Made by a program: the position numbers and the translations under genes
The notes under the pieces: generated by a model
Told to the model about the DNA's origin: nothing
The model's input: the letters and a program-made list of their open reading frames with translations, nothing else
Databases searched by the model: none
Part shown: piece after piece, positions 50,273 to 62,497 of the stretch
Layout: the number at the start of each line of letters is the position of its first letter
How positions within the stretch are numbered: position 1 is the stretch's first letter
Assembly (NCBI GenBank): GCA_026027325.1
Contig: JAMSLZ010000010.1
Span: 1,302,001 to 1,366,000, forward strand
From: Actinomucor elegans
Lineage: Eukaryota > Mucoromycota > Mucoromycetes > Mucorales > Mucoraceae
DNA: 64,000 nt
Direction of reading: 5' to 3'

Positions 50273-52295
50273 TTATAGCACCTCGACCTGTTTTCTTTTA
50301 ACGAATTTAACTTGTCCAGAAGGTGGCCCATTATAATCATTCTCTATCCCCTGGATGCTAATCTCGCCAACTGCCGTCATGTCGTAATTGCGAATCAAGT
50401 AAGATATGATGCCTTTGATTTGATGAGCAGCAAACCATCGGCCTGGACAAGTTCGTCTAATAAAAAAATAAAATTTAAATATTTATGTAGCAAAGGTACT
50501 ATATGATATACTTACTTGCCCAAGCCAAATATTATATTATCAGTACTTGCTTTTATTGCTGGCTTATCGAGTCCAGCAAATCGAAATCCATTAAACTTCT
50601 CTAGATGGATTTGTCCTTTTAGGTTTTCCGGGTCATGATGAACTAGCCACGTATTAACAAAGACCTCTTTACCTATACATGTTTCTTATTAGTTAGTGTT
50701 GTTCATTGCATAAATATATTAGTTGTAAAACAAAACCTGGCTTCACAACAGCTCCTGATTTGAATATAATGTCTTGATTACTGATATTCGTTTGAGGCAA
50801 GTCAATACCTCCCATACTCATGCGCAATGATTCACGAATAAAGCTATCCAGCTTGACTAAACGTCGATAAAAGCCAGGTGTATAGAGAATCTTGTCAGTT
50901 CCAGCTATACCTTCTGCTTCTAAGGCTTCCTGCTGCTCTTCTCTTAGTGCTTGAATGTGCTCAGGGTATTTTACAAGGCAATATAAGATTTGATTTATAG
51001 TGTTTGCGCCTGTGTGGATCCCAGCAAAGATAAAGCCCAAGATAACGGTAGTAATTGATTCAAGGTAATCATTATTAATTTCATGAGGGTAAGCGCTTAA
51101 TATATAGCTGAGGATTTCGCCATTGTCCTTCTATAGTAAAATAACACAGAGTGACGTTAGAACTTGCTTAAAAATTTTACTATTACATACTTTTGCCTCA
51201 TATTTTCTCTCATGTTTTCTTTTGTAGATCTCTTTCTCTATGGCTCCTCGAATTAGCTTTCTGTATTTTTGAACTGCTTCTGTCTTAGGACTTATAAACC
51301 TATAAATTAACAGAAAAATTGAGCATAATGAAAACAAGGCTAATCGTAATCACCTACCGCTTATAAAGCTTATTCATTAAGGGAAAAATGATGCGTAGTA
51401 TACCAGGTTTTATTTCGTCGCCAATGTCCTTGGCTGACTGCTCAAAGGCATACATTAGGTCTTTGTCCTCACAAAGCTCTAAGCCAACAAAAGCTGATGC
51501 GCTGTATTTTGAGACAAACTTTTTTACAAGAGGTAGCAAATCAGGCAGCGTAAATTCAGGTTCTGTATAATAAGGCCTGTTAATTCTGATGGTTCAATCA
51601 TCTACTATTTTTTTTTTTTATGCATACCGTTAATACGCTCTGCCTCTTTTAAAAACTGTCAAATGATACTTGTGTTAGTAATGCTTGAATATCGTATATA
51701 TACATATATAGTACTAAATCCTTTTACCACTTCAAATGCTCGAGAACTGTAGTCATTTAGATTAGGCGTCAAATGTTTCAAGATAATTTTTTTAATGACT
51801 CTTTCTGGAAACACATGTTTGTTGGTTTCTTGAAAAAAGTTATCACCGATATACTATTTAACATTAGATAATAAACTCTTGCAACATATTTGTCTGAAAG
51901 CTAGATACCTTAAGTTTACTCGTAAGAAAACACAGATCAGGGTGATGAAATGCTTCAGACAAGTCCTCAGGACCAATTACCGTGACCAATTCTCCTCGGA
52001 AATGCATACGAAATACGGACCCATACTTCTCAGAATTAGTCTTGGTAAAAACAAATGGGTTCTTGTAATAATCAATTGTCGATCCGAGAAACGGTAGCTT
52101 GTACGGGACCAGCGGAGGTAAATTCTCCTTTTTCTATAAGTAATATTTAGTTCATGCAGCCTTTCCTCCACAAGCTTATACCTGAATGGTCGACATCAAT
52201 ATAGATGTAGACTTGATGAATGACACAACAAGAATGACAGTGCCCACTACAGCACCAATCGTTTCAAATAGCTGACCAGTTATTATGTCTTTCAT
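50273..52295 (-). CDS. Cytochrome P450 monooxygenase
   Basis: Nine minus-strand exons: 52182-52295, 51909-52133, 51728-51853, 51628-51655, 51358-51562, 51191-51299, 50737-51130, 50516-50672 and 50273-50456, giving 513 aa; all phases join. The N-terminus has one membrane anchor (GAVVGTVILVVSFI) followed by the Pro-rich hinge NLPPLVPYKLPFLGS. The I-helix reads FAGIHTGANT, the K-helix ESLR is intact and the heme loop is FGLGKRTCPGRWFA with the axial cysteine. HTG instead of the usual D/E-T-T in the I-helix, together with CPGRWFAAHQIK, points to the fungal clan that includes ent-kaurene-oxidase-like P450s. The substrate is unknown. One exon is only 28 nt, and the donor at 50736 is GTTTTG. Confidence 0.93.
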
Positions 52296-53717
52296 TTGTT
52301 TAAGAGACAATATGAAACAAAAATATAAGCTCGCCTTATATATGCAAAATCAATCTTAGTTTTTTTGGGGGGAGGATATGTCCGAAATAAAAAAAAAAAA
52401 AAAAAGGCTAAACGATATGATGGCTTTTTGCAAAGTGACCATATGTGATCCTGTGAGTCTGTTGAATTACAAGTATAAGCTTTGCATCAATGTATGCTCA
52501 AAAAAAAAACAGACAGCATTTTATTAAGGTTTGATCTGCTAAATGATCTATCATAACGCTAACTGGTGATGACAGCTGAATTTGAATGCTATTACTCGAG
52601 CTACTTTTTACAGATAATAATAACAAATTCCCATTCCGTTGAAGTATTAAAAGTGCCCTAATGATGGATAGCATATACTCTTACAATAGCCCATGCTCTT
52701 CATTGTTATCTCTTATTACCACTATCATCTATGTATTCTTATAAGGACATTATTAATAAGGCACTGCGCGTTTGTACCGTATAGTTTCAAATATATCCGG
52801 TTAAACTTGAGGTTCAGCTGCACACTTATCAGCAGTACTGTAGGTATTTCTAAAAATATAGAACATATATGGGCGTGCACGTTCCAGTGCTAGAAATGCA
52901 TTTTACCAACAAACTATGCTTCTAAGATGTTGTATGCATAATAGACAGTACACTCTAAGTCCATGATGTTTGAAGTGAACTCTAAGGAATTAAAACCGTT
53001 TTTTTTTAACTTTAGTTTCAGCCTTAGAGGCTTGTAGTAATGCAACGCGCGCGGGTGTATTTGTTGCTATATTCTGTAGCGTATAAAAAATACTACTTAT
53101 AATCATAAAACGAACCACGGCATAATTGGCCATAATCCATATGCATATTGATCATGTATTAATAAGTGTTACATGATTAACAACAACACAACATTCAATT
53201 TGCACTTCATTTTTGCATACAGTCCATTCATTGAAATAGCCTTGGTTTTCATTTTTTTTTTTTTTTTAATTATACAAATGTCAAAATAAAGCTGCCAAAT
53301 ACTGTGCGTTTCCTGATATTAACTAATATAAATTATGTTCCGCTACTAAGGGCTTATACTCATTTTAAGAAGGATTACAAGAGGAAAATCGAGATTTTTA
53401 AGCCATGATCAACGATAAGTACAAAAAATCAAAAAGTACATATAAAGCCTCTGCAGTGGTTCGGTAAATATCCGGAACTTTGGGCATAATTAATGTGGCT
53501 GCTCAAAACTTGATAGTTTTGTCCATATTAGCTTTCAAGTAGTAAATGGAATATCAGTATATACTATGAAATGTGCGACAAAGAAGTATCGTAACTACAT
53601 CTTTAGGATGTCTATGATATGATCAGAAAGATATACCGAATGTCTATCATTGAGATAAAACCCTTTTGTTTTTCATTAGTCGACATAAATTTAACAAACC
53701 CATCATTCATCTTCTTA
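52296..53717. other. Promoter of the P450 gene and spacer
   Basis: A-rich runs near 52389-52405 and 52500-52509; otherwise AT-rich and without coding signal. A GC-rich patch (CGCGCGCGGG) near 53045-53055 is unusual for this spacer. Confidence 0.4.
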
Positions 53718-53970
53718 CTATGGGAAAATGTCAAATAAGTCATGCTTAGACATTGAATAAAAACAGAAGTTGCCGCCGTAAAAACAAAAATCGAGTGAAT
53801 TACAAGTTTATCTGATTTTTAAGAGAATCGTTACCGTTTCGAATGAATTTCAGGTCAACCTGAAATTCATGGAAATAAAGTTTGACGTATTTTGCGTTAT
53901 TTCATTTTAAATTCGGGTAAGGTACCGATTTACTTGAAATTCACTTTATTTCATTTTATTTTTCCCATAG
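53718..53970. mobile_element. MITE-like element with TA target duplication
   Basis: A 253-bp segment flanked on both sides by TA and bounded by inverted ends CTATGGGAAAA (5') and its reverse complement TTTTCCCATAG (3'). The similarity extends less perfectly inwards (AAATAA-rich). It holds a near-perfect internal palindrome, ATGAATTTCAGGT/ACCTGAAATTCAT with a 2-nt gap (53843-53870), and no ORF. TA duplication and short inverted ends are those of Tc1/mariner-derived elements, so it was probably mobilised in trans. Confidence 0.65.
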
Positions 53971-53989
53971 TATTTGAAACTTGCCCTCA

Positions 53990-54784
53990 TTGCAACACTT
54001 GATACTCTTCAACATCATCTATTAAATCTATGTGAACAGCAGAGCCAGTTTCTAAGTTATCGTTGGAGATCCAACATATGTTTAATTGTCGACATACCAA
54101 ATACAATCAAGAAACGCCACAGCAAGAAGTATTCTTTTATCTAATTGTACCTATCAAAGCAACCATTGTTTTAAGTACTATGGAAATCATACAAAGTAAC
54201 ATCCAGAAAGCACATGTATCCAGGAACTTACTAGAAGGTATAGGTATCGATTTTATAGGCTTCTACTATCATTTTCAACGTAATCCTACAAACAAATGGT
54301 TAGGCCACAAATGGAATACGACTTAGAAATAGTGAAGCTTCACTGCTCCCAAAAACAAGGACCTAGAAACAGCACAAATCACCTATATTTGTCAAATATT
54401 TATTGGTTCTTTCTATTTTCTCTACAAAAGCGATGAAACACATGTTTAAAGTTACTATTCATGCAAGAGCAGTGTAATATACTACAAACCAAATTCAATC
54501 AAAGGTTTTTAATTTTACCGGATGATACATCAATAATTCGTCTGCTTCCGAAAAAAGACACAGAAGCTCCTATCTTCCAAAGAAATAAGATCTCTAGGAC
54601 TGATCTCTTCTGTCAAACATCCTCTTTCCATACAAAAAATGCCAAACAAATAAAGGTTAACTGTCTTGAAGCAAACTTCCGATTTAAATCTAACCACAGC
54701 CAAAATCTGCTCTGTTATCGTGCTGTTACAATTATGTATCAATTGGCCCTAATTCTATGGTTGTCAATAACAAATACAGAGTAA
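53990..54784 (+). mobile_element. Degenerate LINE fragment (reverse transcriptase C-terminal region)
   Basis: Coding-like stretches in more than one frame. 54001-54070 reads like LLNLCEQQSQFLSYRW, a pattern typical of the region after the catalytic YADD box of LINE reverse transcriptases. The later frame (54461-54784) includes LQTKFNQRFLILPDDTSI, which I associate with the following region of such proteins. Stops and frame changes separate them, and no catalytic box is present. The identification is from pattern memory, so it is tentative. Confidence 0.35.
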
Positions 54785-57056
54785 AGTAGGCTCATACGTC
54801 GGCGATTCGGTTGGATCCGTAATGGATATTTTCCAATTGTGTTCCTGTGAAAAGCATATGCTGACCAAGAAACTATTAGGTTGAATGTATGCGTATGCAT
54901 GTCTTTAGTTATACACCCTTCAAACAGAGAAGGATCCTCTGTCTTTGTTGCTAAATATATTCTCCCGCTAAATTGCCTCGTAAACCTTTATGGTATGTTA
55001 TTGGGCTCATTAATGGAAAATACTGCAAGAAATAGATGCACTCCATCATGGTAATCAAGAAACCTTTGCGCCAATCTCTGCTGAAGAATACTTCCTTTTT
55101 TTTTCTGAAATAAATTAAATCCAGATCAAATCAGTTCCTTATACACTCAGTTTTTTGTTTCCTTCGTCTTTTTGATTCTTGCGTTTAAAGAGAGTTTTAG
55201 TTCATTTCTATTACAGCAGAACCATCTCCGGATCAATATAAGACATTACAGCGTCTCATGTTTAGAAGGATATTATCTTCAATTTAATCAAAATCATATT
55301 AATATTGGTTCACTTTTATTTAATGTGAATAAACTGTTAGCACAATTTGCGTATGATTGAAACGTACGTCAAATAACACAAAAATTATTTGAAAAATACA
55401 AAAATTAGTGAAACTATATTTGATAATAATAAATGATAAATGTTTGTGAAAATTAATCATAAGCAAAAGAATGATATAATGAATTGAATTGAATTGAATT
55501 GAATTTAATGAAAGCAAAAGAGATGATATGTTTAGTGATTACCAAAATAAAAGTGAGTATTGACGTTTACATTATTGAAATGATGAATACATTAATAAAT
55601 TATGTCGGATAACTCGAAGATTTGCTTGGTATCTATGCAATCGCAATTTTGGGACCATCTTGAAAGTCTCAAGTCTTATGCGTTGATATGATGGACAGTA
55701 TTGGCTTGTTCTGGATTTATTTTTGCCTATGGTGCAAGGCACAAATGTTTTTTTAAAAAAAAATATGATCGCCTACTCTTGGATGAGATGGATTTATATA
55801 ATAGTAAAAATATGTCTCTAAAATACTGCATTCATGCCCCTCTCCCTCCCAAAAATAAAACAAAAAAGAACGGTTACGAAAATTAGGTCTGAGAACTTTT
55901 GAAATTACTGTTGTTGACCATTTTTAACACTCTACTTTTTTTTTTTTCGAACAATGTCATTTTAATGTCACATTTAAAGGCAACCAAATGTTCAGAATGA
56001 CTTGATTCATTTACCAGAATTATTATTTGACTAAGGTGCTATAGGTCTATTTCATTTATTAATGAGTGAGAATAATTTGCATTTCATTTGGCCAAAGCCA
56101 ATAGATATGTTGCACCCTCCATCGATCTCGATAAATGTTACATCTGATCAATTATCCGCATTCAGAAGAATGAGCTGCTGTCTATCAGAGCGCCTAGTTA
56201 GAAGGAGTGCAGTGGATATATTATATTATTAAAACAATTAGTTATATCCTATGCCTATGGACGGTGTTTACTCATAAAGAGACCACATGAAACGATACTG
56301 TCATTATTAAAATTTTTAAATTTTCTAGTAAACTCTCATCTTGGCTTGATAGATGGTAATACCAAAAGCTAAACTATTATTCCGAAAATAGTTCGAATAG
56401 TATGGATTTTGAGTAGCTTTTGATGACCAAGTTGAGAAACACTGTGATTTAATTGTATCATAATGATGGAGGTATTCAAGCATCTAACCGACTTTGCAAT
56501 CAGATCGATAGAATTGTTGCACTAGTACGAGAAAGCAAGCATGGAAAGGCAACCCTCGACATTTGATTGGCTGACGATGGTTGATAGCCTGTGTTAAAAT
56601 ATATACTTATGCAATATTTTATTGGATTTCGGTGAATTAATATTTGAACCTCTTCTTTATGAGGCAAAATTGTAGAACCCTAAATTGTTAGTTTGAAAAG
56701 GCCTTTGTAGTAAAAAAAAAAAAAAAAAAAAAAAAAGGTATGAGATGATATAACCTTTTTTACCAAAACTTATATATAGTTTAATTTTGTATCCATTTAT
56801 GTACAGATTATATCACATTTCCTACCAAAGTATCGGACTCTTTCAATGAAATAGCTCTAAAAACCCGTGAATAAATTCAGGTGGCTTGTTACTATCCGCA
56901 ATAGTATATACGTCACGCTCACGCCGTTTTGGATTTTTTTTTTTCGGTCAACAAACTTTTTTTTTTGGCTTCTGATATTTCGTTCTTCTGTTTAACGACG
57001 CTCGGTGCACTTTTTAATTCTAACCCTTTTAAATCGCACCACTTCTTATTAGCAAA
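54785..57056. other. Gene-poor spacer with dispersed repeats
   Basis: Contains a GAATT-type short tandem (GAATTGAATTGAATTGAATT, about 55479-55504), a degenerate repeat copy near 55952-56012, a better one at 56121-56180, a 25-nt A tract (56712-56736), and the eIF4G promoter with T-rich runs near 56935-56970. Confidence 0.45.
56121..56180 (+). repeat. Dispersed repeat copy (forward, long)
   Basis: Reads ATCGATCTCGATAAATGTTA, CATCTGATCAATTATCCGCA and TTCAGAAGAATGAGCTGCTG, covering the whole consensus. Confidence 0.7.
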
Positions 57057-57121
57057 GTGAGTAATTATGGCCCATTATTTATTTAAATGTTCTCTTCTAA
57101 ACATGGATTTGAATTATATAG
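57057..57121 (+). other. Probable 5' UTR intron of the eIF4G gene
   Basis: GTGAGT donor at 57057, a CTAAAC branch-like site and an ATATAG acceptor at 57116-57121, 48 nt before the eIF4G ATG. The only ATGs upstream of the start lie inside it (e.g. 57067), so splicing would clear the leader of upstream starts. Confidence 0.5.
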
Positions 57122-57169
57122 CCAATTTAGGTCCTGCTAGGATATGCAATTTTGAAAAAACAACAACTA

Positions 57170-60100
57170 ATGAATAGAACTCCTAATACAACCGAAAAAA
57201 CAAACGCTCAACCAGTGTTCAACTACGCTCAGGCTGCAAAGAGAAGCTCGCAAAACTTGGAATCGCAAAAACCCAAATCAACCACCACAACACCCACTGC
57301 TGTCAATGAACCAAAAGCATCTGTGGCAGAAGCTGCTACTGTAGAAGCACCTTCATCTTTTGCTGCCGCTTTATCGAAGAACGCGCAACCCAATACGTAC
57401 GTGATTTATATATTGGGGTTAGATCCTAGATTCTAACCTCTGCTTTTCTTTGTAATTAGTCCTAAAAACACCTCCAATGTCAAATCTAATAGAAATGCGT
57501 CTGTTCAATTACCTAGAGAACCCGCTACTGATGCAGGTAACGTCATATATGCGCAGTAAATAAAACCAGTAGCTAATATTTTTTATTATTATTATAGCAC
57601 CGATTCAATTCGGTTCTGTCACTGCTGAGGCTAAGGTGGAAGAAACCAAGCCTGTAGATACCGAAAGTTTACCTGTAACAGATAATACATCATCTGTAAG
57701 TTTCGAAGCGAAAAAAAAGAAGATATGGTGATTATTAATTATTTTTATAGCGTCGTGATTCTACGCATTCGAGTACTTCTGGTTCAGAGCCCCATTATCA
57801 CAATAACCGTCATTATGGCTCTCGTCATAACAATCAAGGAAAGCATAATAGCAACATGCACTCACCCAATATGCAACCTAGCTTTGTTCCTCATCACGCA
57901 AAGAAGCCCATGTCCCCTCACATGGCTTCGGCTACGTCTCCCAATATGAATGCTAGTCAAAACAGCGGCAACTGGCAAAATAACCAATATGTAACTATCT
58001 TGATTCAAACAAAATAGTTGTAGATGCTTATGCTTTCTTTTTATAGTATCGTCCTTCCCAATACTACGCGCCTAGCAGCTATCCTATGCCTATGCCCACC
58101 TATGGTGGCCAGGCTTTCGTTCCTCAACCTGCCACCAGCAAGGCAATCCCAATCATCAATCCTAATACCAGCGAAGTAATCAATCTTTCCACTCAAACTT
58201 CTTCATCTAACAAAGACGCATCTGCTGCACCTGCTACTGCTGCTGCTGCTTCTGCTGCTGCTACTGCTGCCAAGGTAGACGATAAGGAAACGAAAGACTT
58301 TAAGATTGCCGCCACTCCTTCTCGTGCCATCAAGATTGTCAATCCTAGAGTAAGTAACATTAAATTCTTGGATGTTTTTTTTTCTTTGCTAATGAAAGCT
58401 ATTATAGGAAAAGGAGGAAGAAGCCGAGAGAAAGGCAAAGGAAGAAGCTGAGAAGAAGGCAAAGGAGGAGGCTGAGAAGAAGGCAAAGGAAGAAGCTGAA
58501 CAAAAGGCTAAAGAAGAGGCTGAAAAGAAGGCTAAGGAAGAAGCTGAAAGAAAAGCCAAGGAAGAGGCTGAAAAGAAGGCAAAGGAAGAAGCTGAACAAA
58601 AGGCCAAGGAAGAAGCTGAACAAAAGGCCAAGGAAGAAGCTGAAAGAAAGGCCAAGGAAGAAGCTGAACAAAAGGCCAAGGAAGAAGCTGAACAAAAGGC
58701 TAAAGAGGAAGCTGATCAAAAGGCTGCCGCTGAAGCCAAGCTCGCCGAGGAAGTAAAGGCTAAGGCTGAAGCTGAAGCAAAGGTTGCTACTGAGGCTAAG
58801 GCTGCTGAAGCTGCTGCTGAAGATGTCAAAGAAGAGGATCGCATTGCCGCCATTACTGCCGAAAAGGCCGCTAGAGGTGCTGTTCCCGGTCGTCTTGATA
58901 TCTCTGCCATTCCTGCTCATGTTTTCCACGATTCACCTGTTTCTACACCTACTAGTCCTGCCCCTCCCAAGGTTAAGGCACCTCCCATGAAGGTCATTGA
59001 AGATTTTAGTGCTATCCAATACCCTCCCGAGTTTTTAGCCCCTAAGGCTAGAGATCCTGTTACTGGCAAGATTTCTTATGACTCTGCTTTCTTGATGCAA
59101 TTCCAAAAACTCTGTCTTGAATCTGATGAAGATTTATCTGAATTCAAGCAAATGAACGATGAACAAGGTAGCGGTAATGAAAACAGACGCGGTATGTCTC
59201 GCCGTCAAACTTCTGAGCGTGGTGGTCGTGGCCGTACCCCCGGTGGATCTGGTGAGGGTATGTATAGAAACAATTCGCGCGATGGTCGTTCTGAAATGGG
59301 TAAGTTCTCTGGTGGTCGCCCTCTTTCACATCGTCAAGGTAGTAGTGGACCTAATTCTCCAGGTATGGAAAGACAAGGATCACATGGCGGTAGAAACCGT
59401 AGTGGCCGTGGTGGCAAGGGCCGTCATCCTCCTAGAGAGCAAGTTGGCGCACCTACTATTCCTCTTGATCAAGTTGTTCCTTTAGAAAAGAGCGAAAATC
59501 GTTGGGTCCCTACAGTTGTAGCAACTGATGGTGCTGCTGCTACTGCTTCTGAAGCCGCCGCCGCTGCTGCTGCCGAAATTGTTTCTCAAGAAGTGATCAT
59601 TCGTAAGATTAAGGCTTTGTTGAACAAACTTACTCTTGAAAGATTTGAATCCATCTCTAATCAAATCTGGGAATATGCTAAGCAATCTGAGAAGGAAGAA
59701 AATGGTCAATCTTTAAGAACTGTCATTCAACTCATCTTTGATAAAGCCTGTGATGAACCTAACTTTGCTAGTATGTGGGCTCAATTATGTAAGAAGCTAT
59801 TTGATATGATCTCTCCCGATAACAATATCAAGGACGTCAACATTCTCGATAAGAACAAGGAACCCGTCTCCGGCGGTGCTCTTTACCGTAAATACCTTCT
59901 TAACAGATGTCAACAAGAGTTTGAAAAAGGTTGGAAGACTGATTTACCCAAGATTGATGAAAGTGCTCCTGGAGAAGTCATGATGACCGATGAATATTAC
60001 GCTGCTGTCAAGGCTAAGCGTCAGGGTCTTGGTCTTGTTCAATTCATTGGTGAGCTCTTTAAACTTCAAATGTTGACTGACCGTGTCATGATTGAATGTT

Positions 60101-61455
60101 TGATGAAGCTTTGCTCTGATCCTTCTCATCCCGAGGATGAAGAGACAGAAACTATGTGTAAGATGTTGACTACCATGGGTAAGACCTTTGACAGCTCCAG
60201 TAGGAAAAACAAGGAATGGCTTGATATCTATTTCCAAAGAATGGAAGAGATGTACAAGTCTAGTACTTTGAGTTCAAGAGTCAAGTTTATGATCTTGGTA
60301 AGATATATAGAAGGATACATAAACAGTTATCTAACCATTGTTTATAATTAGGATGTGTTTGATCTTCGTAAGAGCAAATGGACACTTAAGCGTGGTAACC
60401 AACCTGCTCCTACTACAATTGCCCAAATCCATGAACAAGCCAAGAAGGCCAACGAAGAAAAGGAAAAAGAAACCATGAAGCGTTCTGGTAGCTCCCGTGG
60501 TGGCAATGTTTCTCAACCTATGTCCCGTCAAGGATCTCACCGTGGTGGAGGACGTGATATCCAACGCCAGACTTCATCTCGCAGCAATACACAAGATAAA
60601 AACCAAAACAGTGGAGGCAGTAGTCCTGCTGCTGCTTCCGATGGCTGGAATACTGTCGGCACTGGTAGTCCTGCTGCAGCACCTCGTCCTGGTCGTAATG
60701 AACTTGCTAACTTTGGTAAGACTGATCGTAGTAAACCAAGACCTGGTGTGCTTGGTCCTTCCAGCAGTCCTTTCTCTAGCTTGGTTCGTTCTGGCTCCAA
60801 GACTGGTCTTGATAAGAAAGCTTCTCCTGCTGAAAACCGTTCTTCCAGCCCTGCTACATCCATGTCCAACATGTTTAGTGCTTTGGGTGGTGAAGGTCAC
60901 GAAGAAGAATCGACTGGTGAAAGAAAGAAGTTGCAATTATTACCCCGCGGCGCTGCTGAAAGCCCAGCTTCTGATGAGGCTGAAAAGACTGAAGATACTC
61001 CTGCCGCTTCTGAAGAGAAGCCCAAGTTAAGCGACGAAATCATTGAACGTAGATCCAAGAGCACCATTGAAGAATATTTCAGTCTTCGTGATAAGAAGGT
61101 ATAGTTTCTTGATAAACGTTTCAAATTGAATAATAGACTCATTTTTGTATAGGAATTATGCGAATGTGTCAAGGAATTAGATCACACAGACTACCATGTC
61201 ATTTTTGCCAGCAAGTTGTTAGACGTTGTTGAAAAGAAGACTGAAGATGTCCAAGTTGTGTGTGAGATGATTGAAGTTCTTTTCAAGGAAAACTTGTTAA
61301 CCAGAGACGAATTTGTCCTTGCCTTCAAGAAATTCTGGGAAGGCTATGAAGATTTAGTTATTGATGTCCCCAAGGCACCAGAACATGTCGATAAGCTTCT
61401 TGCTGCTACTGGTATCGAACGTTCCGAAGTTGAATGCGAACCCGAGAGCTACTAA
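57170..61455 (+). CDS. eIF4G: Translation initiation factor eIF4G
   Basis: Eight exons: 57170-57396, 57460-57536, 57598-57695, 57751-57990, 58047-58349, 58408-60297, 60352-61098 and 61153-61455, giving 1294 aa. eIF4G is the scaffold that joins cap-bound eIF4E, helicase eIF4A and the ribosome. The N-terminus is Asn/Ser/Gln-rich with PIQFGS; residues about 316-440 are a charged repeat of the type KAKEEAE. The eIF4E-binding site YDSAFLM (Y-x4-L-phi) is near 539. The MIF4G domain (about 714-945) starts IIRKIKALLNKL and has SIWAQLCKK-like helices. RG/SRGG-rich linkers follow, and a C-terminal MA3 domain (about 1140-1260) begins STIEEYFSL. The MA3 domain is usual in animals and plants and absent in budding yeast. 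Confidence 0.96.
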
Positions 61456-62224
61456 AGCTTTTTTGTATAAAAAAAAAGAATCCATAATTGTATAAAATCA
61501 AAACAGCTATTACCTATATAAAAAGTTTCAAAATTATTAGTTCATTTTCTTTCTTAAAGGCCAAAGCTATTGATATGCGTTACAACTGTTCTGCATTATC
61601 CTTTGTTTTTTTTTTTTTTAGTATTACCCTCTTTACTGTCTTTGCATCATCTCAATAAATCAAAAATCCTGCTATTATTCATAAGAAACTTTCTTTTCTT
61701 TGAACATTACAACAGATTGTTTCCATCATATCACCGAATCAAGAAAATCCATAGTTTTGATTTGGTAAAAGAAACAAAACAATCATATGGCTAATGAGCG
61801 TTACAATTTGACAGATCTGTTTACCACATTAGAGTTTGAGAATATTTCCAGACTTCTATTAAATGCGCCAGCTCATTCTGATCATGGACTGCGATATATA
61901 CTTGGCCAAGATCGGCCGAAAGATCTTAAAATGGGCCACAATTGCTATGAAACATAAAATTCATTATTCATCTTTAAAATATGTGTGTATATATATATTA
62001 TGCAATAAATGAAACAGCAGTTCATACTGAACATGTACCGCCTCTCAAATGCAACATTCAATCGAGATCAAACATTAGCACCCTATAAACTATTCTTTTT
62101 CAATCCTTGGAGATCCTTTCTGATTGGCAATTAACACACATGTTTTATGTCTCGCTTCAGCATTTTGCTATACCAAACTGGATATTTGTCTTTCGAAAGC
62201 AACTGCTTTAAACAAAAATTAATG
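61456..62224. other. Spacer downstream of eIF4G with repeat copies
   Basis: Contains the eIF4G 3' flank, a reverse dispersed-repeat copy (62011-62071), and half of another (CCAGCTCATTCTGATCATGG, 61869-61888). Confidence 0.45.
62011..62071 (-). repeat. Dispersed repeat copy (reverse, long)
   Basis: Reads GAAACAGCAGTTCATACTGA, ACATG and, after a short gap, AAATGCAACATTCAATCGAG, the reverse complement of the long consensus. Confidence 0.65.
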
Positions 62225-62497
62225 TCACATCCAGCAGTTTCGGGTACTTGTGATTTCAATTACTTCATTGGCTTCTGTGGTTAAATTTGTTTTGACTTCT
62301 TTGATTGCATCCAGTAAATTCAGGAGGTCAACATTATATCGATCGATTTGGCTTGCAGCAATTAAGCAGATAATAAGGAGGTAGCGCTTTGAATTTTTCG
62401 TTTTTAGTAGAGCCATACATTGAAGAGTGAGAGCAATAACGATCTCCGGTAAGGTAGCTATTTCAGAAGGATAAATTAAAGTTTCTTTTTTAAACAA
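62225..62497 (-). pseudogene. Unrecognised helical ORF fragment
   Basis: Minus-strand frame of 90 codons that stays open further upstream without an obvious start. It contains ALTLQCMALLKTKNSKRYLL, IDRYNVDLLNLLDAIKEV and a C-terminal TSTRNCWM, i.e. alpha-helical, protein-like composition. It could be the last exon of an unrecognised gene or a relic. No domain is named. Confidence 0.25.
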
